Position numbers and translations under genes: made by a program
Assembly (NCBI GenBank): GCA_949987565.1
Contig: OX465109.1
Span: 20,852,799-20,916,798, forward strand
Source of the DNA: Luidia sarsii
Taxonomy: Eukaryota > Echinodermata > Asteroidea > Paxillosida > Luidiidae
Direction of reading: 5' to 3'
Length of the DNA: 64,000 nucleotides
Shown: positions 22,733-32,492 of the stretch, piece by piece
Layout of the letters: each line of letters starts with the position of its first letter
How positions within the stretch are numbered: the first letter of the stretch is position 1
The notes under the pieces: model-generated
The model's database searches: none
Seen by the model: the letters and a program-made list of their open reading frames with translations, nothing else
What the model was told of the DNA's origin: nothing

Positions 22733-23592
22733 TGTGTCCCTCTCTCCTCTTGTTCCCACCCTGTCTGTCTGAGTCTCTTTGTCCCTCTCATCTTGCTCCC
22801 AATCTTATCTGTCTGTCTGTCCCTCTCTCCTCTCACTCGTTCTGTCACTGCCATGTACCCTGTGTCCCTCTCTCCTCTCGCTCCCACCTTGTCTGTCTGA
22901 GTCTCTTTGTCCCTCTCATCTTGCTCCCAATCTTATCTGTCTGTCTGTCCCTCTCTCCTCTCACTCGTTCTGTCACTGCCATGTACCCTGTGTCCCTCTT
23001 TCCTCTTGCTCCCACCCTGTCTGTCTGAGTCTCTTTGTCCCTCTCATCTTGCTCCCAATCTTATCTGTCTGTCTGTCCCTCTCTCCTCTCACTCGTTCTG
23101 TCACTGCCATGTACCCTGTGTCCCTCTCTCCTCTCGCTCCCACCTTGTCTGTCTGAGTCTCTTTGTCCCTCTCATCTTGCTCCCAATCTTATCTGTCTGT
23201 CTGTCCCTCTCTCCTCTCACTCGTTCTGTCACTGCCATGTACCCTGTGTCCCTCTCTCCTCTCGCTCCCACCCTGTCTGTCTGTGTCTCTTTGTCCCTCT
23301 CATCTTGCTCCCAATCTTATCTGTCTGTCTGTCCCTCTCTCCTCTCACTCGTTCTGTCACTGCCATGTACCCTGTGTCCCTCTTTCCTCTTGCTCCCACC
23401 CTGTCTGTCTGAGTCTCTTTGTCCCTCTCATCTTGCTCCCAATCTTATCTGTCTGTCTGTCCCTCTCTCCTCTCACTCGTTCTATCACTGCCATGTACCC
23501 TGTGTCCCTCTCTCCTCTCGCTCCCACCTTGTCTGTCTGAGTCTCTTTGTCCCTCTCATCTTGCTCCCAATCTTATCTGTCTGTCTGTCCCT
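22733..23592 (+). repeat. Pyrimidine-strand satellite, 128-bp unit
   Basis: About 6.7 tandem units of exactly 128 bp. Equivalent positions recur at 22779, 22907, 23035, 23163, 23291, 23419 and 23547. Each unit contains tcactcgttctgtcactgcc, atgtaccctgtgtccctctc and ttgctcccaatcttatctgt. It includes the same ctgtctgtctgtccctctct block as the 81-bp satellite, so it probably derives from it. It ends about 100 bp before the RING exon of the first TRIM-like gene. Confidence 0.96.
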
Positions 23593-23697
23593 ATGCTTGC
23601 CATCTAAAGATTTGCAGCTACTGTATTACTTTACGTACATGCATCTGCTCTCATCACCTGTTTCAGGTCAGTCATTGTACGTGTAGCACCAATCACC

Positions 23698-23988
23698 ATG
23701 GCTTCATCGGACTACATTTCATTAAGTTGTCTACTTGAGTGCAGTGTTTGCATGGAGGACTTGAGTGAGGACAACTTTCCACGGATTCTTCCGTGCTCAC
23801 ACGTCTACTGCACTACATGTCTGAGCAAGCTAGCCAGGGACCATGGAGGCAAGATCAAGTGTCCTGAATGCCGGGAGGAGCATGTCGTCATGGAGGTGGA
23901 GGAGTTAAAGATCTGCCTCACGACTATGAAGCTTCGAGACTTCAAACACACTCAGCATAAAAAGATGGAGGCAGTACGTCAGAAACAG
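23698..23988 (+). CDS. Copy 1 exon: RING finger
   Basis: 97 codons from ATG to donor CAGgtgaga, phase 0. The RING has CSVC, CSHVYCTTC and CPEC pairs. The remainder is a charged helix (KHTQHKKMEAVRQKQ) that leads into the coiled coil of the next exon. Confidence 0.9.
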
Positions 23989-26900
23989 GTGAGACTTCGA
24001 AAAAACATCCAATCGCAGTTTTAGTAGTCAGATTATCGCAGATTACAATTACCCAAGGCACATTTTCATTGATGTTTTCCCTTTCAAATAAAAAAGAAAA
24101 GAAAAGCAAAAACAGTGTGATAGGAACTCTAAATCAAATGCAAAAGAACATCCTGGCTTCGTTCTGTTGATTTAAGAAAAGTTGATTTTGAGCAAAGAAA
24201 AATATACATGTACCTTTTTCCATTTCAAGTTAATACAAAAGCTGACTAAAATGACTGACTAAAATGACCTGCAAAACGTAAATCTCAAAAGTGAATGACT
24301 ACATGTATTCCTCACCTCATTAGAACCTTGTGGCTTTCCCCTTTGATCTCCCACCTCCCTCCCGTCCCTTTGATCTTCCCCACCCTTTTGTTTGTTTTCC
24401 CTATGATCTCCCCTCCCTTGGTGTACATCTGCATCCCACTCCCTTCCCTTTTGTCCTTCCTCTGTCATGCGTGTCAGGGATTTCCTTCCCCTGACTGTCT
24501 GTGTATGTCCTCGTCACTTTGCCTTTGAGAAAGGTCCTGCTAGGATCAAAACATCAGGCCCTCTAACTTTGGAGATTTTCCAATTCAGCTTAAACAAATT
24601 TATGAAGATTGAAAAGGATGCATCCACTTTGATCCCTGAGCTGCTGTAACCAGGTTTACAACAATTGGTTGTTTGCATCTGAAAGAATGCAGGGGTTTGA
24701 TCCCTGGAGATATACGGCAGTTAATGGTTGAATTGCTTCTGACTAACACCCCTGGACAGACTAGTTGACTATTAGGGAGGCCACCATCTAATTAAGGGTT
24801 GGATAGCTCAGATGGAAGAGCACTGGTACGCAAAACCAGATATTTGGGGTTCAAATCTTGGTCCAGAAAAAGTTTTCTTTGTCATTGTTTCAATTTGACT
24901 GAAAATACTGAATGCTTAGAAACTAGGATTTGTAATCTGAAGATTCAATTTTGCAGAGAATAAGATGTCTAAGATGACCACCTGTAATTCTTTTACTTGC
25001 TATCGGCAGATGATACAGGCTGTCTAAACCTGAGAGGTTAGCAAGATACACCCAGACACCTCCTAAGCTTACACTGTACCAAGACATCTCATTCCTGTGA
25101 AGGTCATTCTTTGTTCCTTTCAGAGGTCGGATGGGTCAGGCTCAGCATCTACTGCCAGTGGGAAGACAAAGAGTGCATCGCAGACTTCCGGTTCTGAGAT
25201 TGCAGGACTCCTTCCCTCCTTCATGGCTTTGATGCACCGGGCTTCTCAGTCGATGGCAGAGGCCTCTTACTCTGGAAGGAATTTAGAGCTGGCTATCAAT
25301 GAGACTCAGGGGAGACAGGACACTCTCTTACAGACAATGGAATCTGCAAAACAGACCATCGAGGATTGCATGGACCGGATTGTAAGAGCAGCCACCGAAC
25401 GGAAGCAGCAGCTCCTTCAAAGCTTAGAAGATGCCTTCCAAGAAAGCATGTCCTCTCTGACAACCATGGAGAAAGATTTCAAAGCAAGACAAGAAGCCAT
25501 TCAGATATTCTGTAACAAGATGGCACAGTCAGCAGCATCCTTGCAGGGACATAATCAGGCTGATCCAGAGGAGATTGACAGGTTGATTAAGGAGAATCAG
25601 GACTGGATTAATAACTTCCAAGACAAGATCCTGATTCTCATGAAAGAGCTTTCCCTGGACACTGATGATGACAAATACCATTTGGAAAGGATTCTGGCAG
25701 ATGTCTCGTCTTGGGGTGGAATTAAGACCAAAGACATCAAACATGAAGTGCCTCCCATCCACCCACAGACGCAGCCCAGTATTGTAGCAATGACTACACA
25801 TTACCTTGCCAAGACCAAGGTAATGCACACCATGGACTGCAGGACAGACACTGACCTCAAGTATCCATTCTGTATAGCTCAGCTTCCGAATGGTGACATT
25901 GCCATTGGGTCATCCAGCAGCACCCAAATCAGAGTCTGTGATTCTGAGCTGAAGACTAAGAGAGTGTTTTCCCTGTCATCTCGGAACATATCAATTTGCT
26001 CTCCAGTAATACTAGGTGAGCTCTTCATCTGCTGAAGTTGTTTCTACCTTAAGCAAAGTCCTGCTAGGATTGAAACACCCAACCCTCTAACTTTGTTAGC
26101 TTTGGTCCCTTCAGGTCATGTTAGTCAGCAAGCAGTTGGAAACATGTTTGCTTGACTTTATTTTCCCTTATTTGTGTTTTCTGGAAGTGGCTTTTCGTCT
26201 ATTTTTAATGGCAAAACAGATTTCAAGCAGTCAAAAACCCTAATGCATCTCAATCCTCCAATTTCTTCTGGTGGTTTGGAGAATGTGAGATGCATCCCAG
26301 TAAGTTAGACCTGTGGTGGATTTCATCAAACTCATGGTAACTTATGACAGACCCTACAGTACAGCTTATTACAACTTATGATTGGTGATCCATTTTATGT
26401 TGAGTTAGGATAGATCGCAAATCCTGGACTTTAAGTTTTTTCTGCCAAAAACATCAGGATTTTATTTGAGTTTTGCTGCTGAATAGGCCTATACGTTTAC
26501 ATTTACTGCTCATGCTGAAAGACAAACCGTGTAGTATACCACACAGTACCACAGGGAACCACAATATGCCATAAGTATGTATAATACATGTATATATTGT
26601 ACACGTAGAGTAGGTACAGGGCTATATTTATACAGTATGTACATGTACATGCACATGTACATGCACATGTACATGTATGCCCATGTGCATGTGCATACAT
26701 GTACATGTACATGCACAATCATGTACAGTGTAGTACATGTACATGTGTACATACATGTACATTACATGTACGGGTACCACAGGCACATGACAGAATGCCA
26801 CAGGCATTTGTGTGCATGGACAGTGCATGTACCACAGAAAAACCATGAACAGTCTGGTAAATTGTGGTAGAAATTAGAAACTCTCAGACACTGAATCATA

Positions 26901-29900
26901 ATATACTGACTGACCATGTCACCGTGGCAACTGTCACTTTTCAATTTTCAATCCATCACATGACCTTGACCAGCTTGGTGGCCAAGTGGTTAAGCCACTA
27001 GAAAGTAGGAGTCATGGTTTGAAGCCCGCCTGAGCCACCGCTACCTGAGTTTCTTTCTGTTTTTCCAAGCAGCTTTCAGTACTAGCTGTATTTCATGTGA
27101 TTTGTTTAACAGGAATGTGTGTGACTCCAAATGGTAAACTCTGCATCAGTGATCGTGATATGAAGACTGTGCGCGTTGTTACACCAGAAGGCAGACTGGA
27201 GAGTAGCTTCAACACATGTCTACCTCCCCTGAAGAAAGGCTTTGATCCTATGGGACTGGCCAGCAACAAGGAAGGGGAGGTGTTTGTATGTGATAGGAAC
27301 AACCAAGTCATCCGTGTCTTTGATCAGAGTGGTCAGGAATGTCGTCGATTTGGGGGCGAGCGTGAGGAGCCAGGGAAGGTGCGCTACCCATGTGACCTGG
27401 CTGTGACACCTGATGGCAAGGTGCTTGTGGCAGATTATGGAAACCATAGAATACAGGTGCGGTGTTACAGAGCAATCAAAACCTTTTCTTACAAAATTAA
27501 TATCCCCCCAAATTGTCTGTCTGTGTGCTATCAGCTTTCCTTTTCTGTCCATCTGTCATATTATTGTGGGGTTTTTTCTGTCCCATTCCATCAGATTTTG
27601 TATTTACCATTTTGTCTTTCAGAAATAACGGACAAGAAATGAAACCTTTTTCTTAACAATTTGTTTTGCTATTCTTGTCAGTAAGCAGTTTGCAAAGCGT
27701 TTTCATTTCTAGAAAATCACATTTGTTTGATCTCTGAGATACCATGTTTGTACTTTGTACTATCTGCTGAAAAGCATGTGATCCATGGAAAAACAGTGTA
27801 TGGTTAACTTCAGTGCTTCTTAAGCCTCATTGCCATAGAGATACATTATAAATATAATGTAAGTTCATGGGATTGCATACAGGCAGAGAGCATACATGTA
27901 GGTCACACAGCATTAAGCCTTGTCCGGCGTGCGCTGATTGGATAGACAGGTCACTGCTCTCCCCACGTAGCGCAGGCATGAGGCTCTGCAATGGCTATAT
28001 AAGGTGAGCATCGCTAGCCCATGGACAGGTTGGACCTTTTCTTTGGCTGCACCGGGCAGACCTTCCGGGTAGGTTTGCACTCACACTACTCCTCGCTTGT
28101 TGGTAGTAGGGCCGTGCAGTTTGCACAGAGACAGTATAGGACCCTCTGAGGGGCCTGTGTGGTGCGGTCAGTGGAGGTAGGGGTTCCCTGCTGTGGCCCT
28201 TGCAGCATTAGTTGCGAGGGGGCAAAGCCCCTGACATCTGTCTCCCGTGAGTTGAGCAGACCCGTGTTCTTTGAGCTTAGGGGCCGTGGCGCTGGTACAT
28301 TGCTGTCAATTGTCTGGGTGGTGTGTGTGCTGGCATATTGCGAGGTTTGTGTGCTAGCTTGGGGTGTAAGGGCTATAACCGTGTGGTGCATCGTACGTAG
28401 AGGCTGGGGCTTGTGGCTGTAACCTGCACATTGTTAGTGGTGTGGGGCTGCTTCGCTAGGCTGGTTGTGGGCCCAGACTCCCAGTGCTGTGCTAGAGCCA
28501 TAGTGAGTTGCTGGCCTACGATAATTCTGGTACATACATGTATAGTCTTGTTTTGGGTTGCTTTACCATCCGTTGCTATAGCGCCCTCTCTAGTTGGTGT
28601 ATGTCGATTGAAATGAAACACTTCCTGCTTTGATTCACGTAACACTGGTTCCCTCGTGTATTGCTTTGTTAGTTGTTGGTTGAGGTATACCTGTGATCGG
28701 TCAAGGGTCTGGTTCCCCTAGTGAGTGACACTAGCCTAGACCACACGCCAGTACTGGGATGGTATATTTCCTTCCCAATGGACTTGTCCCTAGCCACTCA
28801 GGGACCTGCCTGTACGGTGCCGTCCATGGCACGCCCAGAGAGAGGGAGAGCCCCCCCCCCCTTGCCACCGAGGGGTGTGACGTCACACTTCTGTGCAATT
28901 AAACCACATCATGAACTATTGTCAAACATCTCTGACATTGTATTTTCTGAGGTAAACCTCGCTGACAATAACGTCTTCACTGTAAACAACACATTTTATA
29001 ACATTTGTTTGGCTGACTAAAGTAATAAGCAACAATGTTGCAAACTGAAAATGACCAAAAAGCGAATATATTATCAAAAATGAGGAGGGCCTGACATTGT
29101 GATCGCAGCATTGTGATCGCTTTCTCAAAGGCAGAATGACAGGCACAAAACCAATAGGAAGGGTAGAGTAACAGGGACATGGATGACAGACAGAGGACAA
29201 AGGGGATAGCTGGTAGGGTGAGATCAAAGGGAAGGGCAGGGGTTTGGGTAGGGATGAGATAGTGGAAGGGGGAAACATCAAAGGGAAAAGGTGAAAGAGA
29301 GAAGTGGGGGAGAGAACACAAAGGAGGGGTAATTGGTTCACATGCAAGGTGTTCATCATTCCCCTCCTGGATGTTGAGGCCATGGGGTTGAATTTTCCAA
29401 AGATGCTTCATCCACATTTTCTCACGGCTTAAACAGACAGCATTAATAAGTTGACCAAGTGATTCTATGCCCAGAACTCTCATGTCTGATATGGAATGAT
29501 TGGGGAGATTGAAGTGACACCTTACTTGTGTATCCAATTTACCAGTTTTTATGCTGATTTTTGTTGTAAAATACACCTTAGATTAGACACTGGCCACATG
29601 AGGGTGTCTAGTAACCCAACTTAACGTATTTGAATGATATTCTTTTCCATGAATCCTGCAGGTGTTTGATGGTGCAACAGGCAGGTACCAGACTATATTT
29701 GGGTCACGAGGCAGTGGACCCAACCAGCTGGACTTGCCAATAGCCATTGCCATCGATTCCATGGGCTTTGTGGCCGTGGCAGAGGAAGGCAACCACCGTG
29801 TCCAACTGTTCACTCCTCGCTGGGAATCCTTCCACATGCTACACAACCAAGAAGATCCTTTTAAATCTCCTCGGGGCGTAATCTTCAGCCAGCGCAAGGA

Positions 29901-29979
29901 GTTAGTCGTCTGTGACTATCTCAATCGCAGGATCCAATTATTCTGGATCAATACCTTTTACTTTTTCATTTTCATTTGA
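23698..29979 (+). CDS. RING/coiled-coil/NHL protein, TRIM-like E3 ligase, copy 1
   Basis: Four coding exons (23698-23988, 25124-26015, 27113-27456, 29662-29979) with phases 0, 1 and 0 give about 614 residues. Residues 15-58 form a C3HC4 RING (C15, C18, C33, H35, C38, C41, C55, C58). No B-box pattern follows. A coiled-coil region covers about 120-280, and NHL-type blades run from about 350 to the end. Proteins of this plan are ubiquitin ligases; the RING recruits E2 and the propeller binds substrate or RNA (family knowledge). The ATG sits in cacCATGG, just after an acceptor (cacctgtttcag) that implies an upstream non-coding exon. The stop used by copy 2 reads TGG here, so ten to eleven extra residues follow. 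A tandem paralogue lies at 34753-41674. Confidence 0.88.
24293..24565 (+). mobile_element. Penelope-like 3' end fragment
   Basis: A pyrimidine-rich stretch is followed by GCCTTTGAGAAAGGTCCTGC and taggatcaaaacatcaggcc. Same terminal arrangement as 3361-3560 and the minus-strand copy at 29060-29580. Located in the RING to coiled-coil intron of copy 1. Confidence 0.65.
24600..24890 (+). mobile_element. tRNA-derived SINE, best tRNA-like copy
   Basis: The leader gatccctgagctgctgtaac, gagatatacggcagttaatg and gactagttgactattaggga precede a tRNA-like part at about 24796-24866. That part has a GCTC/GAGC D stem, an anticodon-like stem CTGGT/ACCAG with a 7-nt loop ACGCAAA, and GGGGTTCAAATC as T arm and B box. 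CTGGA near the start can pair with TCCAG at the end. Loop position 33 is C and the T stem is weak, so it is not a functional tRNA gene. The copy is shared with the paralogous intron, where a MITE splits it. Confidence 0.8.
25124..26015 (+). CDS. Copy 1 exon: coiled coil and first NHL-like blade
   Basis: Acceptor ttgttcctttcag precedes AGGTCGG; donor CTAGgtgagc follows 26015; phase 0 in and phase 1 out, 297 codons plus one base. A Ser/Thr-rich start (SGSASTASGKTKSASQTSGS) is followed by long helices (RIVRAATERKQQLLQSLED). The end looks like an NHL blade (LPNGDIAIGSSSSTQIRVCD). It is 6 bp longer than the copy 2 exon. Confidence 0.9.
26040..26110 (+). mobile_element. Penelope-type terminal fragment
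   Basis: gcaaagtcctgctaggattg followed by aaacacccaaccctctaac is a diverged copy of the terminal hairpin motif. The orthologous position in copy 2 (39222-39270) holds the same fragment, so it predates the duplication. It marks the intact target site of the Kolobok-like insertion in copy 2. Confidence 0.55.
26573..26775 (+). repeat. ATGTAC/ATGCAC-rich simple sequence
   Basis: Degenerate run of atgtacatgtac, atgcacatgtac and gtacatgcac words. It keeps frames open on both strands, so the small ORFs here are not genes. Intronic in copy 1. Confidence 0.85.
26966..27062 (+). mobile_element. Second tRNA-derived SINE-like element
   Basis: gcttggtggccaagtggtta contains an A box (TGGCCAAGTGG), and catggtttgaagcccg contains a B box. 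The spacing is tRNA-like, but no closed cloverleaf with a 7-bp acceptor stem was found. The same sequence lies in the equivalent intron of copy 2 (40021-40116), so insertion predates the duplication. It is unrelated to the SINE of 1665-2495. Confidence 0.6.
27113..27456 (+). CDS. Copy 1 exon: NHL blades
   Basis: Acceptor tttgtttaacag precedes it and donor CAGgtgcgg follows; phase 1 in, phase 0 out; 344 bp, as in copy 2. Contains GMCVTPNGKLCISDRDMKTV, GLASNKEGEVFVCDRNNQVI and LAVTPDGKVLVADYGNHRIQ, three successive NHL-type strands with the usual G/D/N/H pattern. Confidence 0.9.
27890..28967 (+). mobile_element. Unclassified insertion with promoter-like start
   Basis: From about 28540 to 28967 the sequence matches copy 2 at 40810-41233, including a C run (gagagcccccccc) and ggggtgtgacgtcacacttc. 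The part before about 28540 is found only in copy 1. It holds an inverted CCAAT word and a TATATAA box. An aattaaa word near 28898 could be a poly(A) signal. An LTR would explain promoter plus poly(A) signal in about 1 kb, but no TG...CA ends or target duplication were established. Confidence 0.4.
27937..28035 (+). promoter_or_regulatory. CCAAT/TATA promoter-like segment
   Basis: ATTGG (inverted CCAAT) at 27937-27941 and TATATAA at 27996-28002 are spaced about 55 bp apart, with G+C-rich surroundings. If used, transcription would start near 28030 on the plus strand. It is inside an intron of the copy 1 gene and absent from the copy 2 intron. Confidence 0.4.
29060..29580 (-). pseudogene. Penelope-like element, C-terminal remnant and 3' end
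   Basis: On the minus strand about 29576-29370 encodes HFNLPNHSISDMRVLGIES, REKMWMKHLWKIQPHGLN and nearby residues. That is the pattern of the GIY-YIG endonuclease end of Penelope-like retroelements. A pyrimidine-rich 3' untranslated stretch and a degraded copy of the terminal hairpin (near 29090) follow. 5'-truncated and without reverse transcriptase. It is absent from the corresponding copy 2 intron. Confidence 0.7.
29662..29979 (+). CDS. Copy 1 exon: terminal NHL blades, extended C-terminus
   Basis: Acceptor gaatcctgcag, phase 0. Contains IAIDSMGFVAVAEEGNHRVQ and FSQRKELVVCDYLNRRIQLF. At 29944-29946 the codon is TGG where copy 2 has TGA, so translation runs on for a hydrophobic tail (WINTFYFFIFI) to the stop at 29977-29979. 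No AATAAA signal was obvious shortly after. Confidence 0.88.
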   Translation: MFDGATGRYQTIFGSRGSGPNQLDLPIAIAIDSMGFVAVAEEGNHRVQLFTPRWESFHMLHNQEDPFKSPRGVIFSQRKELVVCDYLNRRIQLFWINTFYFFIFI

Positions 29980-30514
29980 GTCAGTCAGCAATTTTCTGTC
30001 ATTTCTGTAAAGATCCATCACTTTAATGAGGTATAACTGTAAATTGTAGGATCATAATAACATTGTTAAGATATGATTGCATCAGTCAATAATTATTCGA
30101 TTGGCACTGATTTGTATAATCTGGGTATATTTTGGGTATACGTAATTATATTGTTTTATATTTTGGATAATTTCAGACAGTCAGCAGTTTTCTGTTTTTC
30201 TTAAGGGATGTAACCGATGCATAACTGTTAATGAACAGTAATTAATCAGCATACATGAGACTAAATTCTTGCAGACAAATGTAGGTAACCAGGACTGACG
30301 CTTGAAAGAAAACCATAACCGTTGAATGAGGCATGTATCCATAGCAACCAATACAGCAAGCAACTCACTCCATACATGCTGTGTTCTGCTTATATAGGCC
30401 TATGTGCAGTCAATTTGCACTGTCTGTACAGTGTGTCCTTTCCCATGCCATTACCCGTCATGGTCAAAGATCAAACTTGATCTCTTCAATGATAAGACCT
30501 TTAGGTGACTTTGG

Positions 30515-32480
30515 GGATGTTCATGAGTGGTTTTTACATGATTTGGGGGTTGTACATTCTGTAGGCCAAATTCAAGTGAGCAACCATACCTGCAAAACAG
30601 TAATGGCATCCGTTGCATTGTGTGTACCATGTAGACACAGCATGTGTATTGCATGGACTATTATGTTATCATCACAAGCACAAGTCCCTAGACTTTGGTG
30701 AGTGGCATTCAAACTATCCTCTTTGTATAATGTCACATCTGGCATAAACGTAAGGCTTGTGAAACAACCTCTTGGCTATGGGACTAGCATCATTTTTATT
30801 TTGTTCTGCATAATGTTACCAGATATTTAGCCAGCTTTTCTTAACTTGCTTGCGGCCATGAATATACAGCTCATCACCATCAATAACATCTAGTTGAGCC
30901 ATACATATGTACTTCCATACTTATCTTTATGTTGTAATATAGACAATTATTATTCCAAAGATTCCATTCAATAGTGCGGAATTTTGAGCTTAGTGATATA
31001 CCAAAATGTTGCAAACTGCTTACTGACTAAAATTACCAAAATGAAAATTTCAAAATTGAGTGGGCCTGACGTTTTGATCCCAGCACTACCTTTCTCAAAG
31101 GCCTTGCTAGGATTGAAACATCAGGCCCACTTAATTTTGAAATTTTGAGCTTAACTGAAAATTATTCAGTGAAATAATTCTGTTTTCTCTTTATGTTTTT
31201 TATTATTATGTCATTATTACTTGTGTGTCCAGTATTGTGATGTCTTAAAGTGTATAACCTGGAAAATTCAATAAATGAAATACATGTAGATATAACTGAA
31301 TAAATGACATATTATGGGAAAGGAATTAACTTATCAAATGTTTACCTTCTGTCAGTGTGATGGGTAAAGGGAGAAAGAAAAGCAAACATTAGGATGAGGT
31401 ATCAAGTCAAGATGGATGGTTGATAAAGACCCAAATCAACAAGAATCATTGTGTATCTTGTCTGCAATCCATCTTCATTGTTGGCTGACATCACCTACTG
31501 GATCATACTGCAAGGTTGGACCACTACACAACCATCGAGCTGCAATTCATTTCATTGTAAATCTTTATCTTGCTGCATGAAACAAAGAATTGAAATAAGG
31601 ATTTCTTTCAAACTCGTATTAGCCTACAATTGACAAAATGCAACATTTAGAACAAAATGATATACAAACTGCACTTTGTCGAAAAGCAACAGCCTGATAC
31701 CATTCCATTGTTCTAAACATGAAACAACAAAGTTTGGAAGAAAAATGGATATTCATTGAAATGCAGAAAACATTCATATCAGTATATCTTTATTAGTTGT
31801 TTTACAGCATGTACAAACGTGCTATGGAACCATAAGCTAGGCCGTGTCTGAATATATTGGCTGCGGCTGGAAGTATCATGCAACCCTATGGGAACTGGCT
31901 GCAGCCGCTTGTTGACGGCTTCCATAGACTCGTGTGTACTTGCAAGCCATAGCCAATGGATTGGCACGCAGCCTTAGAGTTGTTTATGCCTGTCCACGTT
32001 TTGGGTATAGCGCCCTCTCTTGATTGTAGTTCCTGCAATGTTTACATTCATTCATAGACTGGTTCCCGTCTCACGTTCTTTCTTCATTTTGTGAGGCGTC
32101 TGGAGTAGGGGGACGGGAACCAGTCTAATTCCTTCATCGCCCTGTACTCACGTTGCTCACTCTTCAGCTCCAAATTCCTCTCGTTTTCCACTATTTCTGA
32201 ATTTGCAAGCCTCGTCCTGCGTCTTTGCAAGCATCAGCCGTAAGTAGGTTAGACAGTAGGAATGTTGGAGTGCTATGAATGGTGTATTTGAGGATGTTTT
32301 TGGCTTGGATGTTTGTGCATGTTGTAAGCATTGGTGTATGGTGTGTGTAGTGTGCAGTGTGTCAGGCACTATTGCACACACTCACACACACACACACTAT
32401 TCAACTCACACTTGGGCAACCCCACAAATTACCTTCCATTGCAAAGAGAATCTCATAAAAAATCTTAGTCCCACTTACTG
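30515..32480. other. Spacer between duplicated segments, no gene
   Basis: AT-rich unique DNA. Contains the paired Penelope-type hairpin at 31055-31140 and a small foldback at 32056-32126 (agactggttcccgtc with gacgggaaccagtct). A CA-rich microsatellite lies near 32375-32400. No ORF with domain features. Confidence 0.5.
31000..31145. mobile_element. Penelope-type terminal hairpin pair
   Basis: agtgggcctgacgttttgat and ggattgaaacatcaggccca are inverted copies around cctttctcaaagg. Flanking gcaaactgcttactgacta matches, inverted, the sequence beside the pair at 44277-44372. Confidence 0.55.
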
Positions 32481-32492
32481 GGCCCCTTACTC

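Larger units (their letters stand above)
18945..30510 (+). repeat. Segmental duplication, copy 1
   Basis: From gctagccatctgcattga (18947) to tagacctttaggtgacttt-like sequence (about 30510), this segment is collinear with 34037-42585, covering exons, introns and upstream DNA. It differs by large insertions: the CT satellites at 19993-23592, the promoter-like insert at about 27890-28530 and the Penelope fragment at 29060-29580 occur only in this copy. Confidence 0.85.

Noticed and set aside
19930..23028. 1032-codon plus-strand ORF and overlapping 832- and 581-codon ORFs
   Set aside because: They follow CT satellite units with almost no purines, so stop codons cannot form; all three frames are open and the peptide is a repeat of Cys, Leu, Ser and Pro with no domain.
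24796..24866. Functional tRNA gene
   Set aside because: Loop position 33 is not T, the T stem and acceptor are weak, and it is one of many SINE copies.
26966..27050. Functional tRNA-Ser or tRNA-Leu gene
   Set aside because: A and B boxes are present but no closed acceptor and anticodon stems were found.
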